From assembly GCF_012273515.2 (NCBI RefSeq), contig NZ_CP050975.2, forward strand, positions 7,502,001-7,566,000: a DNA stretch of 64,000 nucleotides, in the 5' to 3' direction. Shown one piece after another: positions 1-7,690 of this stretch. The DNA is from Streptomyces sp. RPA4-2 (GTDB lineage Bacteria > Actinomycetota > Actinomycetes > Streptomycetales > Streptomycetaceae). The notes below the pieces were generated by a model, which saw nothing but the letters and a program-made list of their open reading frames with translations, did not search any database and was not told the origin of the DNA. The position numbers and the translations under genes are program-made. Position 1 is the stretch's first letter. Every line of letters begins with the position of its first letter.

Positions 1-257
1 TCCGGCTGGCCGCCTGGAGCGGGCCCTACCTGGTGGTCGCCGTCTGGTGGTGGCCGGCCGCGCTGATCGCGGTGGGCCTGGCGGCCGTCGGCCTGCGCCG
101 GGGGCGGGCCGCCATGGACGCGTTCGCCGAGCTGGTGGAGTCCGCGGTCGATCTGCACGGCCGTGAACTGGCCCTCGCGCTGGGTGTGTCCTGCCCGGAC
201 CGGCTGGACCGGGAGGCCGGTTCGGAGATCACCGCCATCCTGCGCAAGGGCGTCTGA
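1..257 (+). CDS. C-terminal end of a membrane-associated protein (partial)
   Basis: The reading frame is open from the left edge (first full codon at base 3) to a TGA at 255-257, so this is the last 84 codons of a gene that begins upstream. A hydrophobic stretch rich in Trp, Ala, Val and Leu near its start looks like one membrane segment. It is followed by a soluble, acidic tail ending in ILRKGV. A GTG at 33 could serve as a start but would fall inside the membrane segment, so an upstream start is more likely. I do not recognise the family. The 165 bases between its stop and the phospholipase start hold no further gene. Confidence 0.6.
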   Translation, partial: RLAAWSGPYLVVAVWWWPAALIAVGLAAVGLRRGRAAMDAFAELVESAVDLHGRELALALGVSCPDRLDREAGSEITAILRKGV

Positions 258-422
258 GGCTCGGCTCCGGCGCGGGAGGCCGGGGCGCCGCTGTTCGCAT
301 CACGGACTCCTGTCGGCCACACGAGCGCCACGGGGTCTTCCCCGGCGTTCGTTCCTCTTGGAACACTCCCCTCGCGCAGGTCTCATCCAACGCACCACGT
401 CAGGACAAGAGGTCACCCAGCC

Positions 423-2474
423 ATGCCTCAAGCGAACCGACGCCGATTCCTCCAACTCGCCGGTGGCACGGCGGCGTTCACCGCGCTGTCGAACAGCATC
501 GAGCGTGCTGCCGCGCTGCCCGCGCATCACGCGTCCGGCACGATCGACGACGTCGAGCACATCGTCGTGCTGATGCAGGAGAACCGGTCCTTCGACCACT
601 ACTTCGGGTCGCTGAGAGGTGTCCGGGGGTTCGGGGACCCGCGTCCGGTCACCCAGCCGAACGGCAAGTCGGTCTGGCACCAGTCGGACGGCACCAAGGA
701 CGTGCTCCCCTTCCGGCCCGACGCCGACGACCTGGGCCTGCAGTTCATCCAGGACCTGCCGCACGGCTGGAGCGACGGCCACACCGCCTTCAACCAAGGC
801 AGGTACGACAAGTGGGTGCCCGCCAAGTCGTCGACGACGATGGCGTACCTGACGCGTGAGGACATCCCGTTCCACTACGCGCTCGCCGACGCGTTCACCA
901 TCTGTGACGCCTACCACTGCTCGTTCATCGGCTCCACCGACCCCAACCGCTACTACATGTGGACGGGGTACACGGGCAACGACGGCAAGGGCGGCGGCCC
1001 GGTCCTCGGCAACGACGAGGCTGGGTACGACTGGACGACGTACCCGGAGCGGCTGGAAGCGGCCGGGGTGTCGTGGAAGATCTACCAGGACGTCGGCGAC
1101 GGCCTTGACGCGAACGGCTCCTGGGGCTGGATCCCGGACGCCTACCGGGGCAACTACGGCGACAACTCGCTGCTGTACTTCAACCAGTACCGCGACGCCA
1201 AGCCCGGCGACCCGCTCTACGACAAGGCGCGTACCGGCACCGACGCCCGCAAGGGCGAGGGCTTCTTCGACCAGCTCAAGGCGGACGTGAAGGGCGGGAA
1301 GCTGCCCGAGGTCTCCTGGGTCGTCGCACCCGAGGCGTTCACCGAGCACCCCAACTGGCCCGCGAACTACGGTGCCTGGTACATCTCGCAGGTACTGGAC
1401 GCGCTCACCTCCGACCCCAAGGTGTGGGCGAAGACGGCCCTGTTCATCACATACGACGAGAACGACGGCTTCTTCGACCACCTGGTGCCGCCCTTCCCGC
1501 CACAGTCCGCCGCGCAGGGCAGGTCGACGGTCGACGTCGGCCCGGACCTGTACAAGGGCGACGCCGGCCACGCCGCCGGGCCCTACGGACTGGGCCAGCG
1601 GGTGCCGATGCTGGTCGTCTCGCCCTGGAGCAAGGGCGGATACGTCTGTTCCGAGACGCTCGACCACACGTCGATCATCCGGTTCATGGAGCGTCGCTTC
1701 GGCGTGCACGAGCCCAACATCTCGCCCTGGCGCCGCGCGATCAGCGGCGACCTCACCGCCGCCTTCGACTTCTCCCGCAAGGACACCAAGCCGGTCGCGC
1801 TGCCGGACACCGACGGCTATCTGCCGCCGGACCACGACCGTCACCCCGACTATGTGCCGACGCCGCCCGCCCACCCCGTACTGCCCAGGCAGGAGCGTGG
1901 CTCGCGCCCGGCCCGCCCGCTCAAGTACGCGCCCCTGGTGGACGGTTCGGCGGATCCGGCGGCCGGGAAGTTCACGCTCACCTTCGGCTCCGGTGCCAAG
2001 GCCGGTGCCGCTTTCCTCGTCACCTCCGGCAACCGCACCGACGGCCCCTGGACGTACACCGCCGAGGCGGGAAAGACGGTGTCGGACACCTGGAACTCGG
2101 CGTACTCGAACGGCTCGTACGACCTGACGGTGCACGGTCCGAACGGCTTCCTGCGTGTCTTCAAGGGCCCCGGCAAGGCCGCGGGACCCGAGGTCACCGC
2201 GCGCCACGTCGGCGCGGACGTGGAGCTGACCTTCACCAACAGGGGTGCGGGCACGGTCGATCTGAAGCTCACCGACGGCTACGGAAGGCGGCCCCGTTCG
2301 TTCAAGGTGCGGCCGGGCGCGACGGTGCGGCACCGGGTGGATCTGCGGGCGAGCCAGCGCTGGTACGACCTGACCGTCGAATCCGCCGCGCACACGGGCT
2401 TCTCACGGCGGTTTGCCGGACATGTCGAGAACGGCCGTCCGGGTGTGAGCGACCCCGCCATCGTCACCGGCTGA
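423..2474 (+). CDS. Secreted phosphocholine-type phospholipase C (Tat substrate)
   Basis: A 683-residue protein of the bacterial acid-phosphatase-like phospholipase C family, which cleaves phosphatidylcholine or sphingomyelin head groups outside the cell. The N-terminus RRRFLQLAGG at residues 6-15 followed by a hydrophobic stretch is a twin-arginine signal. The family signature ENRSFDHYFG is at about residues 53-62, and the acidic motif YDENDGFFDHL lies near residue 345; these form the metal and phosphate site in characterised relatives. The C-terminal 200 residues contain two beta-rich domains usual for the phosphocholine-specific subgroup. The ATG at 423 follows an AGAGG-like ribosome site and starts exactly at the Tat signal. 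It is followed closely by a scramblase-like gene on the same strand. Substrate choice is inferred from family, not shown. Confidence 0.9.
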   Translation: MPQANRRRFLQLAGGTAAFTALSNSIERAAALPAHHASGTIDDVEHIVVLMQENRSFDHYFGSLRGVRGFGDPRPVTQPNGKSVWHQSDGTKDVLPFRPDADDLGLQFIQDLPHGWSDGHTAFNQGRYDKWVPAKSSTTMAYLTREDIPFHYALADAFTICDAYHCSFIGSTDPNRYYMWTGYTGNDGKGGGPVLGNDEAGYDWTTYPERLEAAGVSWKIYQDVGDGLDANGSWGWIPDAYRGNYGDNSLLYFNQYRDAKPGDPLYDKARTGTDARKGEGFFDQLKADVKGGKLPEVSWVVAPEAFTEHPNWPANYGAWYISQVLDALTSDPKVWAKTALFITYDENDGFFDHLVPPFPPQSAAQGRSTVDVGPDLYKGDAGHAAGPYGLGQRVPMLVVSPWSKGGYVCSETLDHTSIIRFMERRFGVHEPNISPWRRAISGDLTAAFDFSRKDTKPVALPDTDGYLPPDHDRHPDYVPTPPAHPVLPRQERGSRPARPLKYAPLVDGSADPAAGKFTLTFGSGAKAGAAFLVTSGNRTDGPWTYTAEAGKTVSDTWNSAYSNGSYDLTVHGPNGFLRVFKGPGKAAGPEVTARHVGADVELTFTNRGAGTVDLKLTDGYGRRPRSFKVRPGATVRHRVDLRASQRWYDLTVESAAHTGFSRRFAGHVENGRPGVSDPAIVTG

Positions 2475-2526
2475 TGGCTGTCGGGACAGGGGACAATTTC
2501 CGGCCGATGCGAGGTAGTGTGCCCCG

Positions 2527-3372
2527 GTGACCACGCATTCGAACACTCCTGCAGGTTGGTACCCGGATCCGCACGGAGCGTCCCAGACGCTCCGGTACTG
2601 GGACGGCTCGCAGTGGACCGAGCACACGAATGCGGACCAGCAGGCCCCGGCCGGACAGCAGGTTCCGCAGCAGGCACAGCAGCCGTACGGACAGCCGGCG
2701 GCGGCCCCCGACCCCCGCGTGCAGAAGCAGGTGCACCAGCAGGCCGGAGTCGCGTCCGGCGGTGCCGGTGGCGGCACCCTGTTCACCGAGCCCGTCCTGG
2801 TGGTGAACCAGAAGGCGAAGCTGATCGAGCTGACCAACGAGTACAAGGTCATGGACCAGCAGGGCAACCAGCTCGGCGCGGTCGTCGAGGTCGGTCAGAG
2901 CGGGCTGAAGAAGGCGCTTCGCTTCGTCTCCAGCGTCGACCAGTACATGACGCACAAGCTGGAGATCCGTGACGCCCACGGGCAGCCGGTGCTGCGGCTC
3001 ACGCGTCCCGCGAAGTTCATCAAGTCGCGGGTGATCGTGGAGCGTCCGGACGGGCAGCCGGTCGGCGAGATCGTGCAGCAGAACATGATCGGGAAGATCA
3101 ACTTCGCGATCAACGTCAACGGCCAGCAGGTCGGCGCCATCAAGGCGGAGAACTGGCGCGCCTGGAACTTCGCCATCGTCGACCACAGCGGCAACGAGGT
3201 CGCCCGGATCACCAAGACCTGGGAAGGCCTCGCCAAGACGATGTTCACCACGGCGGACAACTACGTCCTGCAGATCCACTACCAGCTTCCCGAGCCGCTG
3301 CTCAGCCTCGTCATCGCGACGGCGCTGACCGTGGACACCGCGCTCAAGCAGGACTCCCGCGGGCTCGGCTGA
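2527..3372 (+). CDS. DUF2510 / LURP-one (scramblase-related) family protein
   Basis: A 281-residue protein. Residues 7-30 form a DUF2510 module (PAGWYPDPHG, then YWDGSQWTEH), a short Trp-rich segment common at the start of actinobacterial membrane-associated proteins. A Gln- and Pro-rich linker follows to about residue 75. The remaining 200 residues form a tubby-like/LURP-one or phospholipid-scramblase-like beta barrel, visible as repeating strands such as KLIELTNEYKVMDQQGN and KLEIRDAHGQPVLRLTR. No signal peptide is seen. Start is GTG at 2527. The gene sits 52 bases after the phospholipase C gene and may be cotranscribed, which would place two lipid-acting proteins together. Biochemical role is unknown. 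The pair ends at a strong hairpin at 3383-3428. Confidence 0.8.
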   Translation: MTTHSNTPAGWYPDPHGASQTLRYWDGSQWTEHTNADQQAPAGQQVPQQAQQPYGQPAAAPDPRVQKQVHQQAGVASGGAGGGTLFTEPVLVVNQKAKLIELTNEYKVMDQQGNQLGAVVEVGQSGLKKALRFVSSVDQYMTHKLEIRDAHGQPVLRLTRPAKFIKSRVIVERPDGQPVGEIVQQNMIGKINFAINVNGQQVGAIKAENWRAWNFAIVDHSGNEVARITKTWEGLAKTMFTTADNYVLQIHYQLPEPLLSLVIATALTVDTALKQDSRGLG

Positions 3373-3382
3373 CCTGGCGCGT

Positions 3383-3428
3383 ACGAGGAAGGGCGGCCGC
3401 GGATCTCTCCGCGGCCGCCCTTCCTCGT
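3383..3428. terminator. Bidirectional hairpin terminator
   Basis: A perfect 21-bp inverted repeat (3383-3403 and 3408-3428) closes a four-base TCTC loop. It lies between two convergent genes, ending at 3372 on the plus strand and 3439 on the minus strand, so it probably stops transcription from both sides. Confidence 0.85.
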
Positions 3429-3438
3429 CGTGTCCTTC

Positions 3439-4419
3439 TCACAGGGGCGTCAGATGCCCCGGGTTCGTCCGTTTCCCTGGGTCCGGCTGGTTCGGGATCA
3501 ACGAGGGCGCGTACTTGGCGGCCTCGGCCTCCAGCGCCAGCACCGCGGCGACCGGGTGCTCGTCGTCCTCGAAGGGCTCGGGCGCGGCGGTGGGAACGGG
3601 CTCCGGCGCCGAGCGCGACAGCGTCACCACGCCCCAGGCCGCCACTCCCGCGCCGAACGCCGCGAGCAGCAGGCCCGCAGGGCCTCCCTGGAGCTGCTCC
3701 CCGAGCAGGGAGAGGCCTATCGCCGCGGCGGCGACCGGATTGGCGAGTGTCACGACGGCCAGAGGAGCGCCGAGTCCACCCCGGTAGGCGGTCTGCGACA
3801 GGAGCAGTCCGGCGGTCGCGAAGGCCGCGACGAGCAGCGCCACCACGATGACCTGGACGCTGAGGATCGGTCCTGACCGGTCGGTCACGGCCACCGTCAC
3901 CGTCTGGGTGAGCGCCGATGCGACACCCGAGGCGAACCCGGAGGCGGTCGCGTGCCGCAGCCCCGGCCGGGTGCCGGGTCGCGACAGGACGCCGATCGCC
4001 ATGGAGGTGGCGGCGGCCACGGCCAGCGCCTGCGGCACGCTCAGCACGTCGTCGGGCGCCGGCCCGGACGCCGTGACCAGCAGTGCGGACAGCCCGACCA
4101 GGGTGAGCGCGGTACCGCGCCACTCGACCGCGCTGACCCGACGCCCGGCCACCCGCGCGCCGAGCGGCACCGCGGCCACCAGCGTGAGCGCGCCGAGCGG
4201 CTGCACCAGCGTGAGCGTCCCGTATTTGAGGGCGGCGACGTGCAGCAGCGCGGCGGACGCGTTCAGCGCGACCGACCACCACCACGCGGTGTTGCCGAGC
4301 ATGCTCAGGACGCCCGGTTCGGTGGTCCGGGAGGCGAGCCGTTCCTGTGCCACGGCCGCGGCGGCATAGGCGACGGCCGAGAACAGGGACAGTACGACGG
4401 CGGCGAGAGTGGCGTTCAT
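3439..4419 (-). CDS. DMT/EamA-like multi-helix membrane transporter
   Basis: A 326-residue integral membrane protein with about nine to ten hydrophobic segments, organised as two similar halves as in drug/metabolite transporter (EamA-like) proteins. The first half contains ALKYGTLTLVQPLG and the second LSQTAYRGGLGAPLAVV, the repeated helix-pair pattern of this superfamily. The C-terminus is a soluble acidic tail. The ATG at 4419 overlaps the stop of the upstream PAP2 gene by four bases (ATGA), so the two are translationally coupled and form an operon. Substrate cannot be told from sequence. The operon is divergent from a TetR regulator whose operator lies in the shared upstream region, so it may be a target of that regulator. 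Confidence 0.8.
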   Translation of the reverse strand: MNATLAAVVLSLFSAVAYAAAAVAQERLASRTTEPGVLSMLGNTAWWWSVALNASAALLHVAALKYGTLTLVQPLGALTLVAAVPLGARVAGRRVSAVEWRGTALTLVGLSALLVTASGPAPDDVLSVPQALAVAAATSMAIGVLSRPGTRPGLRHATASGFASGVASALTQTVTVAVTDRSGPILSVQVIVVALLVAAFATAGLLLSQTAYRGGLGAPLAVVTLANPVAAAAIGLSLLGEQLQGGPAGLLLAAFGAGVAAWGVVTLSRSAPEPVPTAAPEPFEDDEHPVAAVLALEAEAAKYAPSLIPNQPDPGKRTNPGHLTPL

Positions 4420-5258
4420 CGTCCTGCCCCCACGAGCTCCGGTACGGACTCCTTGATGTCTCCCGCGGTGGCGCGCTCCTGCGCGCGCCCGGCCGTCGTC
4501 TCGGTCCGGTGCGGAAGGTGGATCACGGCCAGGGCGACCCCGAGCAGCGCGGCCGCAGCTATGGAGTCGAGCCAGTAGTGGTTCGCGGTGCCGACGATCA
4601 CCACCAGGGTGATCAGCGGGTGCAGCAGCCACAGCCAGCGCAGGCGGGAGCGGGTCGCGGCGATCAGGCCGATCGCCACCATCAGCGCCCAGCCGAAGTG
4701 CAGTGAGGGCATCGCCGCGAACTGGTTCGCCATCTGGTCGGTGGCCGGGTGCGCTCCGTACACCGTGGGCCCGTACACCTGGCCGGTGTCCACCAGGCCC
4801 GCGGCGGCGAGCAGCCGGGGCGGCGCGAGCGGGAAGGTGAGATGCAGCACCAGGGCGGCGGAGGTGATCACGGCCAGGACCCGGCGCGCCCACACGTAGT
4901 GGACCGGGCGGCGCAGGTACATCCAGACCAGGAAGGCCGCCGTGACCGGGAAGTGGACGGTCGCGTAGTAGGCGTTCGCGATGTGCACCAGGGTGTCGCT
5001 GTGCAGCAGCGCGCCCTGTACGGCGCCCTCGCCCGGCAGGTGCAGGGTCCGTTCCCAGTCCCAGACGTGTCCGGCGTTGCGGAAGGCCTCGGCCGTGTGT
5101 CCGGTGGCCAGTTGCCGGCCGACCTTGTAGACGACGAAGAGTCCTGTGACGAGCAGGAGTTCACGGACGAGCGGTGGCCGCGCGGCGGTGTCGCGCCGCG
5201 ACGGCCGCCGTACGGCCGCGGCGGGCTCCGGTTCTGCAGGCTCGGTTCGGGAATCCAT
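4416..5258 (-). CDS. PAP2-superfamily membrane phosphatase / phosphotransferase
   Basis: A 280-residue polytopic protein with about six membrane segments. It carries the PAP2 core: PSLHFGWA near residue 185 (second motif, His proton donor) and NHYWLDSIAA near residue 225 (third motif, nucleophilic His plus Asp). The spacing resembles the inositol-phosphorylceramide-synthase-like branch of PAP2 enzymes, which act on lipid phosphates at the outer face of the membrane. The N-terminal 25 residues are charged and probably cytoplasmic. The stop overlaps the start of the EamA-like transporter gene. Gene order suggests a joint envelope-lipid function, but this is inference. The ATG at 5258 is the first plausible start. 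Confidence 0.85.
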   Translation of the reverse strand: MDSRTEPAEPEPAAAVRRPSRRDTAARPPLVRELLLVTGLFVVYKVGRQLATGHTAEAFRNAGHVWDWERTLHLPGEGAVQGALLHSDTLVHIANAYYATVHFPVTAAFLVWMYLRRPVHYVWARRVLAVITSAALVLHLTFPLAPPRLLAAAGLVDTGQVYGPTVYGAHPATDQMANQFAAMPSLHFGWALMVAIGLIAATRSRLRWLWLLHPLITLVVIVGTANHYWLDSIAAAALLGVALAVIHLPHRTETTAGRAQERATAGDIKESVPELVGAGR

Positions 5259-5367
5259 CCCCCGGCCCCTTTGCTGACGTTCTTATGTGAGGTGGTGCGC
5301 GGTGAGCCCAGGACAGGCTCCACTCGGCGTCTGTTCGACGGAGGGGTGGATCCTGACCAAGGCTCAT

Positions 5368-5433
5368 CGATACGACAGTGTACCGATACGCCAGTGTACC
5401 GATACCAATGCGTTCCGGTACACTGGCGTATCG
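5368..5433. promoter_or_regulatory. Triple operator array upstream of the TetR gene
   Basis: The 18-mer cgatacgccagtgtaccg at 5384-5401 is repeated as its exact reverse complement at 5416-5433, with a 14-base spacer. A third copy with one mismatch lies in direct orientation at 5368-5385, shifted by 16 bases so that it overlaps the middle copy by two bases. A possible -10 box TAGACT is at 5436-5441, immediately after the right arm. Binding there would block the tetR-family promoter, so autoregulation is likely. The divergent PAP2 gene starts 110 bases away. Confidence 0.75.
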
Positions 5434-5480
5434 ATTAGACTCTGTGAAACGGACCACCCGCACGAGCGAGGAGAAGACCC

Positions 5481-6095
5481 ATGACGTCGCAGGCCGCGGA
5501 GGGACCGGAGTCGGTCATCGCCTCGCGCCGCTCCAAGATCACGCCCGAGCGTGAGCAGGAGTTCTACGACGCCGTGCTCGAACAGATCCGAACGTGCGGA
5601 TACGACGCGTTCTCCATGGAGGGCGTGGCGGCGAGCACACGCTGCAGCAAATCCACGCTGTACCGGCAGTGGAAGACGAAGCCCCAGTTCGTGGCCGCCG
5701 CGCTGCGCGCCAACCAGTGTCCGCGGTTCTCGGGAATCGACACGGGCTCGCTCGCCGGCGATCTGCGCGCGATGGCACGGGCCGCCGGGGACTGGTCGGG
5801 CCGCGACACCCAGCTGCTCCAGGCACTCGGCCACGCCGTGCTGCAGGACAAGGAACTGCGGGAGGCCCTGCGCGAGGCCCTCATCGAGCCGGAGATCAGC
5901 GCCGTCAAGGAGATCATCGCCCGCGGGGTGGCCCGGGGCGAGATCCCCGCGGACCACCCGGCGCTGGAGTTCATCCCGGCGCAGCTGTTCGGTGTGGTGC
6001 GAGTGCGCCCGGTTCTTGAGGGTGAGTACGCGGATGCGGCGTATCTCACACAGTTCGTGGAGGCCGTGGTGATTCCGGCACTGGGCCTGACCTGA
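5481..6095 (+). CDS. TetR/AcrR family transcriptional regulator
   Basis: A 204-residue regulator. The N-terminal DNA-binding domain spans residues 20-70 with the helix-turn-helix signature FSMEGVAASTRCSKSTLYRQW. The C-terminal part is the all-helical ligand domain, similar to the TetR_C subgroup found in many Streptomyces efflux repressors. The ATG at 5481 follows a strong GAGGAGAAG ribosome site. The unusually symmetrical operator array directly upstream implies autoregulation, and the divergent PAP2-EamA membrane operon is the obvious other target. No ligand can be predicted. Confidence 0.9.
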   Translation: MTSQAAEGPESVIASRRSKITPEREQEFYDAVLEQIRTCGYDAFSMEGVAASTRCSKSTLYRQWKTKPQFVAAALRANQCPRFSGIDTGSLAGDLRAMARAAGDWSGRDTQLLQALGHAVLQDKELREALREALIEPEISAVKEIIARGVARGEIPADHPALEFIPAQLFGVVRVRPVLEGEYADAAYLTQFVEAVVIPALGLT

Positions 6096-6176
6096 GACCC
6101 AGGCCGCCGTCCGCGGGATGACCGGACGTCGGCCTGCTCGCGCCGCACCGTGGGGACGGGGGCGGCGCGCACCCCC

Positions 6177-6223
6177 CGGCCGGGTGGGGCTCCTCTTGAG
6201 CGGAGAGGTGCTCCACCCGGCCG
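6177..6223. terminator. Hairpin terminator between convergent genes
   Basis: An 11-bp perfect inverted repeat (6177-6187 with 6213-6223), extendable with one mismatch, lies between the TetR gene ending at 6095 and the minus-strand DUF2510 gene ending at 6257. Confidence 0.6.
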
Positions 6224-6256
6224 AACTGTGTCCGGGGGCGGGCGCGGGCGCCGCGG

Positions 6257-7257
6257 TCAGGCGTTCTGCCCGTTGCCGCCCACTCCGGCCGCCGGCTTGA
6301 TGCCCTTGGTGATGTCGTCGATCACGGACTGCCGAGGGCCCTTGGAACCGGCGTCGACGCCGAAGCGGACGACGACCAGCGACTTGGGGTCGGCGGGGGA
6401 GGGGAGGACGAGCGATTCGACGTAGCCGTCGTCGCCCTTGCTGGTGACGACCTTCCAGCGGACGAGATAGCCCTTCTCGCCGGCCACGGTGACCGCCCGG
6501 GAGGCGAGTTCCGTGTGTGACGTGATCTTGCCGTACCCCTTGCCGTAGGACTCCTGGGCGTTCTTGGAGATGTCCTCCTTGGCCGCCGCCTCCGCCGTGG
6601 TCGACTTGATGCCCTGGTACTGCGCGGGCGCCGAGTAGGCGCCGCCCCGCTGACACTTCTGCGCGGTGTCGCCGGGACACTTGTAGGTGTCCTTGGTCGA
6701 CAGCACCGCGCTCCCCATGCCGCTCTGGCCGGTCCAGTTGTCGGGCACCGGAATACTGATGCCGCTGTACGCGTCCGTGGCGTAGCCGTCCTCGGTCTGC
6801 GGAACCCCTGACCGGCCCGGCGCAGGGGTCTGCCCCTGGGAGCCGCCCGAGCCGCCGGGTGCGCCGCCCGGTCCGCCCTCCGGCCCGCCCGAGCCGCCGC
6901 CCTGTCCGCCGCCGAATCCGCCCTGGCCGTTCCGCCCGTCGGGTCCCTGGGCGCCGGCGCTGTTCCCGCCGTTGCCGTCGCTCTTGGTGAGGGCGTACAC
7001 ACCACCCCCGATGCCCACGAGGACCGCGAACGCGGCGGCGACGGCGATGCCGGTGCGCAGCCAGCTCCGCCGTGGCCCGGGGGGTGGGACCGGGTACGGT
7101 CCGGCGGCGGGCGGCTGTCCCGGGGACCCCAGGCGCCTGACCCGAGGGGGCGGGTCTGCTCCGTCCATGCCCTGCCGTCCCACCAGCGCTCGGTGGCGGG
7201 ACTGTCACTTGTCTGCCCGGGGTCGGGATACCAGCCGGGGGGAGTCACCTGCGTCAT
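6257..7257 (-). CDS. DUF2510-anchored membrane protein, apparent frameshift
   Basis: The N-terminus encoded from the ATG at 7257 is a clear DUF2510 module (PPGWYPDPG, then RWWDGRAWTEQTRP). The rest of the protein lies in another frame: a Pro-rich stretch, one membrane segment (TGIAVAAAFAVLVGIGGGVY), a long Gly-rich linker and an extracellular domain of about 170 residues of the DUF1795/PsbP-like lipid-binding kind (YSGISIPVPDNW). The two frames join if one base is added in the G run at 7146-7150, giving ...TRPPRVRRLG. The lesion is therefore either a one-base deletion or a homopolymer miscall. Without repair the downstream frame could start at a GTG at 7183 and would make a 308-residue protein lacking DUF2510. 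Function is unknown. Confidence 0.7.
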
Positions 7258-7690
7258 GGACCCCACCGTATGAGCCCTGGGTGAAAGGCGGATGAGAGGG
7301 TACCGGTCCCACCGTCCGCGGAGACCGGAACCCCCGCCCGGGACGCGCCGGCGTGCGGCACCGTGCGGCGGCTGTGGGTCCGCCGCGCCGATCGCGCCGT
7401 ACGACGTCCCGTGCGTCGGGCCGGCCACTCGCGCCCTCTCAACTCCCGTGCTTCGTATGGGATTTCCCTCGGGTCCGTACCGATTCCGCCGACGGGAGGG
7501 CGGACGGCACGCTGACAGCCGCCGACCGTCCGGGACCTCCCCGCCCCCGCTCGGCGTCCTGTCGCGCCGCCTTCCGGCGCGCGCCGTCACCCGTCTCGGC
7601 AACAGGCGCCCGGACCCCCCTCCGTATCGGCTCGGGGACGGCTAGGCTCGATGTCTGTACGTCGTCCGTGCGGCCTGGGGAGGTAGCGGT
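7258..7690. other. 433-bp divergent intergenic region
   Basis: No gene is supported here. It separates the divergent DUF2510 and LAL-like genes. Close to the right end, TAGGCT at 7643-7648 is a possible -10 box for the LAL-like gene. GGGGAGG at 7677-7683 is a good ribosome site for the ATG at 7691. Several open frames through the rest have no ribosome site and no recognisable product. Confidence 0.5.

Noticed and set aside
300..2393. 697-codon open frame on the minus strand opposite the phospholipase C gene
   Set aside because: It lies wholly antisense to a clear Tat phospholipase, has no recognisable domain, and such long frames are expected from high GC at third codon positions.
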